A DNA stretch of 64,000 nucleotides, from positions 12,484,816-12,548,815 of the forward strand of contig OU015539.1 of the NCBI GenBank assembly GCA_907165065.1, given 5' to 3'. This stretch comes from Caprimulgus europaeus. Lineage: Eukaryota; Chordata; Aves; Caprimulgiformes; Caprimulgidae. Position numbers and translations under genes: made by a program. Numbering within the stretch: position 1 is the first letter of the stretch; each line of letters starts with the position of its first letter. The notes below the pieces were generated by a model. The model ran no database searches, was not told where the DNA came from, and worked only from the letters and a program-made list of their open reading frames with translations. Shown here one piece after another: positions 12,557 to 25,124 of the stretch.

Positions 12557-15439
12557 GGATTTGGCCAGAATTTTCCCTTGTGCTATTATTCATAATTATC
12601 CTGCTGGTTTTGCACTCTGTTTTATCTCTTTAGATTCATAGTATTCCTACTGAAGATAATGAAGAGTTGTTTCATTGTGACTTTAATGCCAGTGACGTGT
12701 ATTTGACAAAAAGTACATAAAGCTTCATTAAGGAGATATTAATTTATGCTATATTTACCTGTTTTGGGTCTCTTGATAAAACACAGTGCAGTTTGATAAT
12801 TTAAAGCTTAGGAAAATGACTGAAAGAATCAGATTTATTTTCTGCTGTTGGAAAAAAGGAATCTTGGTAGTGGCCTTTCAGTGTCTAAACAGGAACATGC
12901 TCAATTACTCTCCATATCTGTCAGGTGAAGGACAAGAGGATATCAGCTTAGTTTGTAGAAACAAGATATGTCAATTCAGAAAATAAAAGTAAAAGTCTCA
13001 CTGTACAGATAAGTAAGCAGGGAAATAACAATTTCCCTAAAGGAAGGAATACAACCGGAGATTTTAAAGAACTGTTAGCTTTCCCTGGTAAATGTTTATT
13101 TAAGTACAGATGATTCTACCTCAGGTCATGCTATTAGAAAAAGTCATCTACTGAGGTCCTTTTGATCCATATAATTGTCTGACAATGTTTGTGAGAATTT
13201 ATCAACAAGGTTATGGAAAATCCTGTTCTTGTTCTGTTAATTAATTTTGGTTTTGTTTTTTTTTTTTTAAGGGAGAAATGTGTTTCTTTCTCATTTGCTT
13301 TCTTCTCCCCTATTTATATTTCAAAAGTGATGACACCAAGTTCCCAACTTTCTTTTGATGATGATTTGGCCTTTAAAGAAATATCACATTATATGTTTGA
13401 CTTTCTGATAATCCATGAGTGACTGTGCTCAAGATGTCTTCTCCCTGTTGTATACACAGTTGCACTCTGCCAGCAAAAATTGTCTGTCTCATCTACTGCC
13501 TCTACTTTAATTGCATTTAAAGGGAAGAAATGCCAAAAATGCCTCGTGCTTCATGAGAGAAGACATGTGAACTACATAAAGCTTAATCTTCTCACTGACA
13601 GATGAGAGGAGTAGGTGGAGGCATGGTGACTTCAAGGAGTGGCTGGGTTATTGCAACCTGTTTCTATTCAGAATAAAAATTAGGTGAAGTTTTTCCTACA
13701 CAACTATTAGCTGAAAACTAGAGCTATTATAAGCTTGATCCTCTTTCCACAAAGAAAGGATGGGAGACTGATGGAAGTGTTCTTTAGACCAGATCTTGTT
13801 CTCTACCACAGCAAACGCAAAGTTTGATTCCAAACATGTATTGTTTTTCCCTAGAGATCTGGTATCACTTACAATTTATCGTAAGTTAATTTAATAGCAT
13901 CTTTGATATGACTAATGGTGCGGTAAAAATAATTATGTAATTTTGTTGGGATTCTCTTTAGATTATCTAATTTTGCAATAAGCGAAAGAATACCCACAGT
14001 TACAAAACTGCTCTGCATAGCTTGATAAAAGTGACTTTATTGAAGTGTATTTGAGAGCTGTGTATCTTCTATGCATATAGCTACATGGAATAAAAGCAAA
14101 AAATCTCATTTTGTATGAAAAAGTAGAATAGTTTCCGAAGGAAAATAAGTGAGGGAGTGGGTGAGCGAATAACCTTAACATAAAGTAACTCATGCATTAT
14201 TAATCTAATTTTCTATAAAGTTTGAACAAAAAGCGTGTTGAGACATTACTCTGCTTTTCCTTGCTAGACTGTTTTCATAATGTTGTCTCCCATTTTATGT
14301 AACATGTTCTTCAGCCTAAATAAGATATTCTTGAAGCCTCAGGATTTGCATGCCTTCAAAGCTCTCTGTTTCGTTTCTTAATGTTTTCTTATAGGTTTTG
14401 AAGCACAGGAGGCTTTAAGTTTGGTACCTCAAAGGCTGTTCACCTTTTTAGGTAACCCCCAAGCTGGCTTTCATATTTGCTTATTACCCAAAATTCTTCA
14501 CAAGAAGCTTCAGCTTGTTTTACAATTAAAGACTTTGATCGTATTTGCTGTAGGAACGTAAAATATTTCTGCATGAAAGTTACATGAGCTCAGTTTCTGT
14601 ATTGGGCTAGCAGCTTACCTGATACCTGATATATACGTAAATCCTTTTGTAACATAATTATTAAACCTAAACATTTCCATTCTCCTCACTAACGATAGGC
14701 AAGGAGGAGAGATACTCCAGTGAGCTGTCCCAGGACGCTGACAGTGAACAAGCTGCAGTGCTGAAACTTAAGACTCTGGAGTCAGCTCTTGCAGTATAGA
14801 TAGATAATCTAATCTAGATAGTCAAAGCTCTGTTTGCTCTTATGTCTTTTGGTTTTTTTTTTACTTCAGGTATACCATGTGTCTGAAACTGCTGGGAAGC
14901 TTTTCTCCTCTGTTCATGAGCTTTAAGCTCTGCTACTGAGTAGCAGAACATACTTAGCGACATACTGAGGAATGAACAGCTTTGGTTCTGCTGTGTTCAA
15001 ACGTAGCAAAAAAGTGTAAGAAAGGCTTTTATACATTTGTTAAGGGTTACTCTGTGCAATATTCTGGTTTCCAATTCCTCTTTTTAGTATGTTTTCAAAA
15101 ATTTTGTTAAATTTGGTTTTAATTGTCTGTTCAAAAGAGAATTACCTTGAGAAAAACTGAAGTATGGTGAAGACAACGTAATGCTTTTGCTTCCTTTGCA
15201 TAAGACAGTAACTAAATGCATAATGTACCACATAAAGTATAGTTCTGGTATAGGTAACTTCTGAGAGAACTGTGCACTTCTTGTAAGAGACATACCTAAA
15301 CAAAACTGTAATTAATTCCTGCCCTGAAATTCAATGAGTGTTATTTCATTGACAGGTCCTAAGAAGCTGCCTGTCTTTTGTGTTCTCAGAATAGTTGTTA
15401 TCTTTTATTCACTCTGTATGTCTGAAGTTTGTGACAAAT

Positions 15440-15460
15440 TAAGTACAAAATTTGTACTTA
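15440..15460. repeat. Perfect inverted repeat, 10-base arms
   Basis: TAAGTACAAA, one central A, then TTTGTACTTA. The arms are exact reverse complements. It could be a dimeric protein-binding site or simply AT-rich coincidence. No transposon flanks are visible. Confidence 0.85.
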
Positions 15461-17649
15461 GTATTGAAAGAATAGTATCTTATAATAATTCTTTTCTCTT
15501 TTGGATGTATTGAAGATGACCAGGACTATCTTCTCTTAAATTAGTAAAATTATTTCTTGTGACTTCTTTCACATGGGACTTAAGCTTTCCAGAAAATTTC
15601 CCTTTTCATGTTTTTGTTGTTGTTTGAAATGGTGATTCCACTGGCATTAACAGCAAAATCTCAGTTTTGAGTATATGGTATTTTTAATGACGGTTCAGGT
15701 TTGTAACATATGCAGACATACCCTGCAAACTACCCTTCTGCTCCCAAAGAAGAGAAAAGCTAAGGAAGTGTTTCAACATTTGCAGAATGGAATATTTTGG
15801 TATGCTTTTGCTTTACTACTTATACTTTTGATGTTTAAATATAGAAAACTGGAATGTAGCACTTTCACTGTTTTGATATAAATAGGAAAACCTTCATACA
15901 AACTATTTCAACCAAAAATTTAAAATAGTCATTTGTATCAAGTGTCACATCTAATTTTTTTTAACTTGAGAAGGCTAACACATCCATAGAAATGTTTCAG
16001 GAAAACATTTGAAAACATTCTTCCTGTCTCTATTGCTTTTCAGTGGAATGCAGGCAGCTTCCAGCCACTGAGAATCAAACCCATTCCTTGTATTTAATGT
16101 CCTGCAGTCTGAGGATTATCCAGCTGCAAATCTCCCTTCCATTTGAAGCTTGAAAGAATGTTTCTTTCTGCATGGAAGGAAGCCAGTGAGCTGATTCACC
16201 AGTACACCTTCCCTCAGACTGAGTCCACAATAGCAATTGTACAGAAATCATGTAGGAAGCAAGTTTCAGTATGTCCCTCCACCCTTCGGGTTATTTCTAG
16301 TTGTTCTGTTACAGGTGTTGACCCACACTCCTCAGGACTATATTCTCTTGTGAACACTGCCTTCCTTCCCTGCTTCTCCTCATCTTTAATACTTTGCTGT
16401 TTGCCATACAACCCTTCTGCCACTACTGAGATTTTAACGTATGCCTTGGAATCTCAAAAATGCAATAGATTTCAGCACTAATTAATTAGTGATCAGGATA
16501 TAGAATCTTTCCCTCTTTCTGTTTTCATTTTCACATGATTTTCTGACATCGGTCCTTTCACTAACTTCACCAGTTTGTTCTTTATGTGACTTATACTTAA
16601 GGAGTGAACAAATCTAGCCTTAAACTTTCTCATCTTCGTTGCTAGGACTAATATTCTCGTTTGGTTTTTTACCAATTAGTTTTGCTAAGTGCACCTTTCC
16701 ACAGAGCATTCCTCCTCATCTCCTATGCTGTAACTTGTAATCAAATTCAATCTTTCAATTTGGAATTCTTCCAGAAGCAGATGACATTGGTCTTCTGTAT
16801 CATATGATTCTTGCTCACATTACTGGTCATATTTCTCCTATGAAAACTCTTTTGATTAATTCTTCTCATTAGTCAGCTTGGTAAACAAATTACTGCAGGA
16901 AGCTTAAAAGCTTGGGTTGAAAGCCAGAACAGAAGCAAAAGATATCTTGTTTGCAAGTCACTATTTTCCCTTGAAAATATCTGCTCTTCTATCGGGTTGT
17001 CATTTGAGGCTGCTAGAAGTTTTTATTACTCAGGGTTAATTGCCTCTGGCACAATAATCTCAGATTTCTCCTGAGAATTACTGATAGCACACTCTTTCCT
17101 TCTGAAATAAAATTATCTTCCTGTCATGAGAAATGTGACAAATTTTTAACATTTCTTTAAATAATAGAATAAATTGCATCAGGACCCATATTCCTCTGCC
17201 TCCTAGTTCTGTTTGTTTTTTCACCTCTCCATAGGATATTGTTTTTTTTGTTATTAGGTAAACCTTCTCCAGTTGAAACTGTGTCATACATTAGTCCAAC
17301 AAATATAAGTAGTTGTTTTCTTGGGAGACTAGTCTTCAACCCTCATGTGTATGTGAATGGTGCACTGCAAAAAGACCTTGGAGTGTTTTTAGTTCATCTG
17401 TTTACACAGTTCAGACATAGATAGTCTTTCTGAATACTCAGATAATAAGAAACACTTTTTTGTTCTATGTCTGTATCCTGTAGTGTCTTTTTTGTAGTTT
17501 ATTAGTTCACCAAAAGCCTCAGGGAAGTAGGCTGCTGGAAATCCATAGTCCTGTGTACCTACTTGCAAATCTTTCCAAATAGTTTATATATTTTAAATAA
17601 ATTACTGTAATATGACAGGTAAAGATAAGATAATAAATATCAATGTAAA

Positions 17650-18310
17650 GAATTTTTGTTTCTGGAAATACCTTTTCAGAAAGGAACACTCCAGAAGGTG
17701 ATATTTTTGTCACTCAGTGACTTTTGCATTAGCTGTGATGTAATTCTGGAATTTCCACTTCTGTGCTCATCCGTGGAAGGGAAACATGAGAAAATCACGG
17801 TCCCAGGGCTGGCAGTGGTAATACTGATATGTGTTTTGATTGACCGTGTCTTCTGCCAGAGCCTTATGTTCACAATTCCAGAGCATGTGCAGGGCAGGAT
17901 AGAGTTGTCATTGACATCCTCATCATATTTGCAATTAGTAAACATGTTTCTTATGTGTTCCAATGATTTAGGAATGGGAAAATGTATTTCGCCTTTGAAC
18001 AAAAGCCACTGAACATTCTTTGAAAAAAAAGTGCCTCACTGGAAGTGTGACAAATTAAACACACTTGGAATCTTTCTGAAGAGATTTTCAGATGTTGGGC
18101 AGATGTTATTGTTTGCTGACCTAGGACTTTGCAGAATGACAGAAAATAATTTGACGCTCTAACAAAACATTGATGACACACACTAAATAGCCCTGGTAAA
18201 GTATTTCCCTTATGGCTTGCACTTCCAGGGTTATGGTTAAACAAGCACCCCATGTCATCAAACATACAGAAGGTGCCTTCGCCACTCTGAGGGGATGATC
18301 CCAGCATTTA
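17650..18310. other. Stop-poor stretch on both strands, no gene identified
   Basis: Three overlapping open frames of 108-118 codons fall here: 17656-18012 on +, and 17676-18002 and 17951-18307 on -. A real single gene would not keep both strands open by selection. The likelier cause is local base composition or constraint on the DNA itself. None of the three conceptual products shows a motif, signal peptide or repeat I recognise, and there are no consistent splice sites. The right half merges with a CNE-like block reaching about 18480. Confidence 0.3.
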
Positions 18311-21300
18311 AATAATGATTTACTGCTGCTTTTATTAGAACAATTATTGGTTATTTCAGACTTGAAATGGGCAGATTAAGCTCTGTGAACCTCACAGCTG
18401 AAACCTCACAACACTGGCAATTTTCAGTGATTAAAGTAATTTACTTTATCTATAAAATGTAAAGATATTTCATAATAGCCATACAGCAAGTACAGGGAGG
18501 TGTAGTTTTCCTGGAGATAATCAGACCTCTGGGGATAAAGGGTCCTGGCTGCACCTCATGCATTGCGAGACCCAGAGGGCTTTATTATCTGATGATTACC
18601 ACACCCCCATTTCCATGTCTTTTTGCTTAATTAATCACAGTAACATTATTGCCCAACTTCAGACAACAAAAATAATGAGAGAGGCTTTAAAAGATTCAAA
18701 GACTAGAGGAAAAACAAGAGATCCCATAGGAAAGTACCCGTAGTGAAACTGAGGTTTACAAATCACTAAGATCTATTAAAAATGATGCTTACATTTTGTA
18801 AATGCCTTCTTTAATATAAATATAATTACGTTTTAAATATCATAAAAGTGTATATACAATATAAAACATATACTTGTTTTGATCAGGGAAGATAAGTTTA
18901 TTCTTAGGACAAAAAAACCTTTACAATATCATAACCATAACATTGAAGGTTACAGCTATGTGCTGTTTTATTTGGAAAACTTGCCATATCCATTGTGTTG
19001 TTCCTTATTTCATCCAAGTACAGCTCCATGTACATTCTTATTTCTTTTCTGCCTTTCTAAATTATCAATCGATGATCCAGTTTATGGGGACAAATCCAGA
19101 GTAAAGTCTTCAGGCATCACCTGTCAGAACTCACTTCTTCAGAAATCTGCCCAAACACATATGATTAAACTTCTACTGTGTACTAATCTCTCCTGTTAAT
19201 ATATCCTTCTCTGCCACACCTGACAGTTGTTCTTACAGTACCTCAGTATAATTGTCTGTAAAATAGGTGCCTGATTTTTAAAAAGCTGGGTAAAACATAA
19301 TTAGTTTACTTAATAATAATTAGTTTACTTCATTAGACTTAGCAACATTAGCCTAGACTTCGGGCAGAAGTCTTTTGTTGTAGCTCCAGTCCTATCAGAG
19401 AAAATATTACTGCAAGCTGCATATCACCAATCCCCTCCTGATTCTGCATTTAACAAACTTGGTGCTTTTCATAGTATTCATTAAATATTTCTAATATTTT
19501 GGGTGAAATGGGGCCAACCTTTCAATAACCGTAAGCTACTCATTTTGAAGTCATAAAAGATGCAAGCGAAGGAGACAAGATTTTCTTGAGCTTTGAGATT
19601 TCTAGATTTTTTTCTATTTGTCAAAATATACTAGATCTGCACAGCCACTGTAGCTGTATGCTTTCCAAAGGGGAAGCTGGTACAAGTGGAAGATTATGCT
19701 TCCAAACCCGCTTCAGAATTTCAGTCATCAGTGTTGAGGGATAGATAGCCTAAATCAGAAGACAAAGTGAGTTTTCAAATGGTGCTTTCACCTTTTCACT
19801 CAAGCATAAGTATGTTTAGGTGCATATGTGTGTGGGTGGTGAGCTCCTAGGGATGTCCTTGAGTTTGAGTAGAGCTGCCTCATTTAAACAGGCAGCTAGC
19901 TGTCTTCAACCAAGATGTGGTGATCGGGAGGAAGGGTGGATTATTTCTGATAACCATTCTTACACAGCGCTAATTTTAAGCAGAGGTAGAGCCTTCTGTT
20001 TTGTAACTTACTGTGATAACATCACCTGCTTTACCTCATGGCAGTGATAAAACTGGCCTGTAATCCTATCAATGGAGAAATGCATCAGGAGATCAGGAAA
20101 TCTTTGTGTGTGCACTGCAACAGTATCACTTTCTTTAAAAGTCTGTCATACAGTGTAATTAGAACTTCTGATTGATGTGTTTTAATTGTGCTCATTAATT
20201 TATCATCTTTGAGAGAAATAAAAGCCGTACTTTGTTAAAGCAGTTGTCAGTAAGTATACCTATGGGATCTAGGATTCCTCTGTTGGCAGATAGTTCCGTA
20301 ATTTAAAACTCTACGATTTTTGGTGCCAGGGATCTCATCAGTAGAAGCAAAAGATAAATAACATAGCAGGTATTTGATGCCTAATTCAAGTTGAGATGAC
20401 TTTTAGTCTTCCCTATTCATTATTTGATAGGCAGTAAGAGTACCCATCCACAGGGAAGATTTTGCGGTATTCTTGGTGATGTTCTCCAAAAAAAACCCAA
20501 AACAACAAAAGGAAGAGAGAAGTTACAATCAGTTTTGAGAAATACACATACTGGTATTTTCAGTGTCAAGTTCTTACATCACCCCTGTCTCAGTAACTTT
20601 CAAATGACTATTGTTTTTGATGTACTTTCTAGTGACATTAATGTGTTAATTTTGAAATTTACTATCATTCAACTCTAGAACAAAATAATTTTCTTTAATT
20701 TCTTTTATTTCTGCAACAAATGTGTTCATTTTGAAATTTGATTTTTAAATTTTAAAATATTTATACAGACTTTCATTGTGGAACACAAACACACATCCCT
20801 CCCCACCCCAAACCCTCCAAGTTTACAGTTTTTCCATAGGAAATAGTGTATTATTAAATTAACCCTGCCTCAAATAGCATTTTTGCATGAAAACAATTCC
20901 AATTAAAACTTTTTACACACACCTGATTTATGGATTAAGATTTACAGTTAATTTCCCAAGAGGTCACTGATTTCTGAATCCTGCCATGTGCAGTTTATTG
21001 TTCAGATGCAAACTATATGGGAAGTTATGTGTTCCCCCCTCTACAGATGTCATTATGTCTCAAAACCTTTTTCAGAAAGCTCAAAGCACAGCTGGTACAA
21101 ATCCTTTTCCCTTTCAGAGGCTTTCAGTGATAATGTACTGAAGTCAGTATCTGAAAAAGATTTGTGGTCCTAGGGAGAACATCTACAGTGTTTTCTGTTT
21201 TGAGACAGGAAAATTGTTGATCTTGCACTGTCAGCCAGTATAATGATCTGATAATGTTATAATGCATTTGAAGTATTGCATACGGATTTTTTTCTCAAGT

Positions 21301-23685
21301 GATTGCTGAGCTGATGTTGAAAATATTATACATTTTCTAAAATTCCATCTGTACAGTCTCAAATGCTTGCTTTCTTAGCTTCACACCGTCCTATATATCA
21401 TATTTATTCAAAACCACAGCTGAACATGTCCCATAGCTAAAGGTCCTATAGCCTTTCCCAAAGCCTAAACATTGCTTTTGGAATTTATTCTTGGAAGGAA
21501 AATGATTCATCTTGACAGCTGGCTATGTGTGGAAGTAGATACAGGTTGGTTTTGTAAATATAGATTTTCCAGCAAACACAACAGAGTGGGCCAGAAGTCA
21601 GGAATCTCATAACGCCACTGTGCTGCCTACTTACCTCTGTGTGTAGTTCAGAGTGTTATGGCCTAGTCAAGGGGTGATAGTAGACCAAATTAATTTAGGG
21701 GGCAGGTCATGGATTCAGAAGTGAGAAATTGGTGGAATTTGATGGAACAATAAGAATAAAGTCTTTTTCCCCATAAATTTACAGAAGTAAATGTTAGATG
21801 GATATAAAATACACATAGAACCCAAGAGCCCTGACCCCCTTTTTGCTTTTTTCTGAGAGTAATTGATAGGTCCACAGGTCCAATTTCAATTTGCTAATTT
21901 AAGACCTAGAATGAGAAAACAGAGATGGGAAATGTGTAAAATTCATACAACCATTGTTGCCACATCATTTTACGAAAGAGAGAACCATGAAAGATATGCA
22001 AATTGTTCATAATTATACTTTAAGATGGTTACTTAAATACCTGTCTTTTTCACACTACAGGCACAAAGTTAGTATACCTTAGATATGCTAATAAAAACAA
22101 ATGTCTATGGTTTCTGGCAAAATAAAACCTCCAGTAGTTTTCTGTGTGTACTATATACAACTCTTAGGCGATGTCACAGTGCCTACTGAGACAAGCTTGG
22201 ATAAAGCTGCTACAGTTAATAAAGATTAAGGCTATTTTATATTCTTTGATTTTTCGTTTTAATGCTCCTTGCATTTAAATTACTGTATTACTAATTTTAG
22301 CTGATATATTAATATGTGTGTCTCAGCTATTTATACATACAATGTGAAATCCAAGTAAAATACCAAACAGGATATATGAATATATAACTCAGTAACATAC
22401 ACTGTATCTTCTGTATAGTAGGTTTGTTCACACAAATCAATAGGATTTGCAAAGTATTTAAATTAAGAACTGGCTTTAGACACATCTTCACAGAATCTCT
22501 TTAATTAAAGGTGATGGTTAATGAGAGCCTGAAATTTTCCTCTTTTAATTTCAGATTTTGTCACTTAAATCCAAAGCGATGCTGCCCCTTTCACGTCCCT
22601 AATACTTTTAATAGTGTTACTGAGAAAACATTTTCAACTCTGTATACACTAATGGTGACAGAATCTGACCCTCGGTAAATGTGAAATGAATTTTCATAAA
22701 AATTTGCAGATGGTGAGGATTTCTGCCTTTTTACTAGCTGATTTTGTAAAAGCCCGTAGGAAAACCATCCCTTGGATTTTAGGGTGTTCAGTTACCAATG
22801 TGTAAAGTACTTGGAACAAGTAATGGATTACAGAATTTGGGACTGTAGATTGAGTCTGAACCTGTGCTCCTTGTGCTCTCCAGAGAGAGAAAAGTTCCGA
22901 TTTGAGCATTCAGTTTTGATCTAACGTGTAATTGACCCTCCAGCATATATAACTTCTTTCCAGCACAATATACCTATATTCTGTCTTTAGTTATATTCTT
23001 ATTCTTCTGAAAGTGCTTTATTACATATTTTCTTCCTAATCAGACACTCATTTAGTATATTTCATCTGTGTCTCTCAAATCGCCACCTTCCTCAAATTAA
23101 TCACAGATCAAATTTATTGTACTTGGTAACCTGGCACTCTGTATCTTAATTATCTTATCATTAAACCTAGTGATCTGAGAGAAGGTTTGCTGCCAGGTTT
23201 TAAGCCTTTCTTGTATAGTGCAGAATAATTCAGTCATCAAGGCCATCGTTACACTTTTAAGCATTTTAATAATATTTTTCTCAGTCTATTCAACTCTCAG
23301 ATGAATATTATATCTTCTACCTCCCAGGCCTGATGACCTTGGATAGAGCATAAATTGAATAGGGATAGTGGGTAAAACTGAGATTTTTTTTTTTTTATTG
23401 TCTTGATATGCAGCTGAGTTACTCTACTATTAGTATGTAAGTATTTAGTGCTGTTTGGCTATACATCTACTATTATTTATTTGAGTTTCATATACATATT
23501 TTTTAATAGTTTAAAGGAGGAGATCAGTGTGTGCCAAATTATCATTGAGGATTGGTTAGTTTGGAAGGTTTCCAACAGGTTTTTTAAGACTGAGTGGCAG
23601 CTCTTTGATAATAAACAGAAGTGGGAGTCTTCTTTAGATTCTCAAACATACCACAAAGTCCCTTCCCTGACCTCCCAATGGAATC
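18311..23685. other. Unique non-coding DNA, no gene seen
   Basis: AT-rich and without recognisable elements. It includes an exact 15-base direct repeat (ATAATTAGTTTACTT at 19297-19311 and 19316-19330), a CNE-like patch at about 22490-22690 beginning CTTTAATTAAAGG, and scattered short open frames (18558-18743, 18879-19199, 19820-20047, 20424-20678 on +; 22694-22909 on -) that I judge to be chance. Confidence 0.55.
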
Positions 23686-23721
23686 TGTGTGTGTGTGTAA
23701 TATATATATATATATATATAT
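23686..23721. repeat. TG/TA compound microsatellite
   Basis: About six TG units followed by about ten TA units. Length-variable dinucleotide repeats of this type are common in vertebrate non-coding DNA. It sits inside an accidental open frame (23448-23768), where it would encode alternating Val/Cys and Ile/Tyr, which argues that the frame is not a gene. Confidence 0.95.
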
Positions 23722-25075
23722 GGGTTTTTTCCCTATCATTCATGCTGGAAAGTAGAGAAAATAGCTAAAGAGGCTCAGGTAAAATTTATGTGTAGGAATA
23801 GATTCTTCTTGATCTCACAAGAGAGAGATTACTACCAGCAGGGACAGACTTTTTGCCCACCTCAGTTAGAATCTTATTTTGTTAGTGAAAGAGAAGGGAA
23901 AGGACTTTTTAGAGGTTGAATGTGTTTGGGTACTTCTGAGCAGAATATCTTCTGTGTCTTCATTATCATCATCTTATCAGTTAGAACTACTCATACAAGT
24001 TTGTTTTTGTTACTCTTGGAGATGGAACTGTGGTCTTGCTCTGCTCTTTTAACTGCAGCTCATTTTAGTAGCCCTGCTCATATCATACACAAATCAAGTA
24101 ATAAATTTTCTGTAGTAAGCACGAAAGAGCTCACATGATAGTTGCACCGGTTACTGTAGTGGTGGAATCGGAGCATAAATCCTTGGAACCGCAATATAGG
24201 TATTTATTCTCCCTGGCATGTCTGGTTTTGGGTGATGCTAAAACTTACCTAACTCTTGAGATTTCAGAAAAGATAGTTAAGTCTGTAAAGATGTTTTTCA
24301 GGCAAAGTTACAACACGCTTAGGCATGTCCTAAGTGCTAACAGCACTAAAAAAAAAATTTAAAGAAATCCACAAAGCTCTGGACAGTCTAAGAATGCAAT
24401 AGGAAAGACAATTTGGCAGGTAAGGCATTCTTTGGTAAAAGTGTAGAATGCTGAATTGCAATAGTTAGATAGGTCTCTGTGGGCCATCAAGAACACATAA
24501 AGACTGCCAAAGTCTCTTATAGATCTTTTCACAGATCCTATTACAATTCACAGTAAAGTGATCCTCTACCTGTCTTTCCTGAGGGGTCCAATTAAGGTAA
24601 GGATTTATTCAAGACTTGTACTGACCTGGGGCTTGTACAGTGCAAATCTGAGAGGAACATGATGGTTCTTCCCTTTTATCTCAGGAGCACTCCCCATGCA
24701 TGAGTTTGTGCTAGCAGATAATCTGAAAAAAGGATTTTCTAGTTGGGAAAATCCCCATTCACTGCTTTATAACTTGTCATACTTCACATAATTATAGAGA
24801 GAGGGAAATGACTTACTTCTTTCATCTCCTAATGGCTAACCAGACAAGTGTCCTCAGAACCTGAAAAGGCATTTGAACCAGGATACTTTGCATGTCAGAT
24901 GAATATTCCAAATGCTGGTCTATCGTGAGGATATGCTTTTTGTTGTCTCTTAAGAATAATTTATCCATCTTTCCTTTCTGTATACTGAAGAGCCCACTTT
25001 AGGCTGTGTATTTCATGAGATGACAAAGAATGTAGAAATAACTGTATTTGAGGTTGTATTTACTCTAGAGTAACC

Positions 25076-25076
<1 letters not shown>
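23722..25076. other. Unique non-coding DNA, no gene seen
   Basis: No recognisable repeats. Open frames at 23920-24138 and 24135-24362 (+) overlap by four bases but have no motif. In an AT-rich vertebrate setting this overlap has no operon meaning. A donor-like CAG/GTAAGG occurs at about 24419 without a good acceptor upstream. Confidence 0.5.
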
Positions 25077-25114
<38 letters not shown>

Positions 25115-25124
25115 CACACACACA
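25077..25124. repeat. Three-part palindromic microsatellite (TG)10(TA)9(CA)5
   Basis: TG repeats, then TA repeats, then CA repeats. Because CA is the complement of TG read backwards, the array is self-complementary and can fold into a hairpin or cruciform with the TA part at the tip. It probably arose by mutation and expansion within one dinucleotide tract. Confidence 0.95.

Larger units (their letters stand above)
10303..17649. other. Unique non-coding DNA, no gene seen
   Basis: Long AT-rich stretch, intron-like if the candidate exon before it is real. Small open frames at 10516-10698, 10800-11021, 12261-12449, 13213-13422, 15675-15881 and 16143-16481 (+), and 10536-10748, 13963-14193, 15084-15293 and 17078-17287 (-), have no homology I can name. 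A slightly GC-richer patch at about 11850-11960 contains CpGs (CCGGCTG, TCGGACG), but its frames are short. A poly-A tract lies at 12540 and a palindrome at 15440. Confidence 0.6.

Noticed and set aside
23920-24362. Two overlapping frames (stop/start overlap) as a bicistronic unit
   Set aside because: This is prokaryote logic. The sequence is vertebrate-like, with no ribosome-binding context and no recognisable products.
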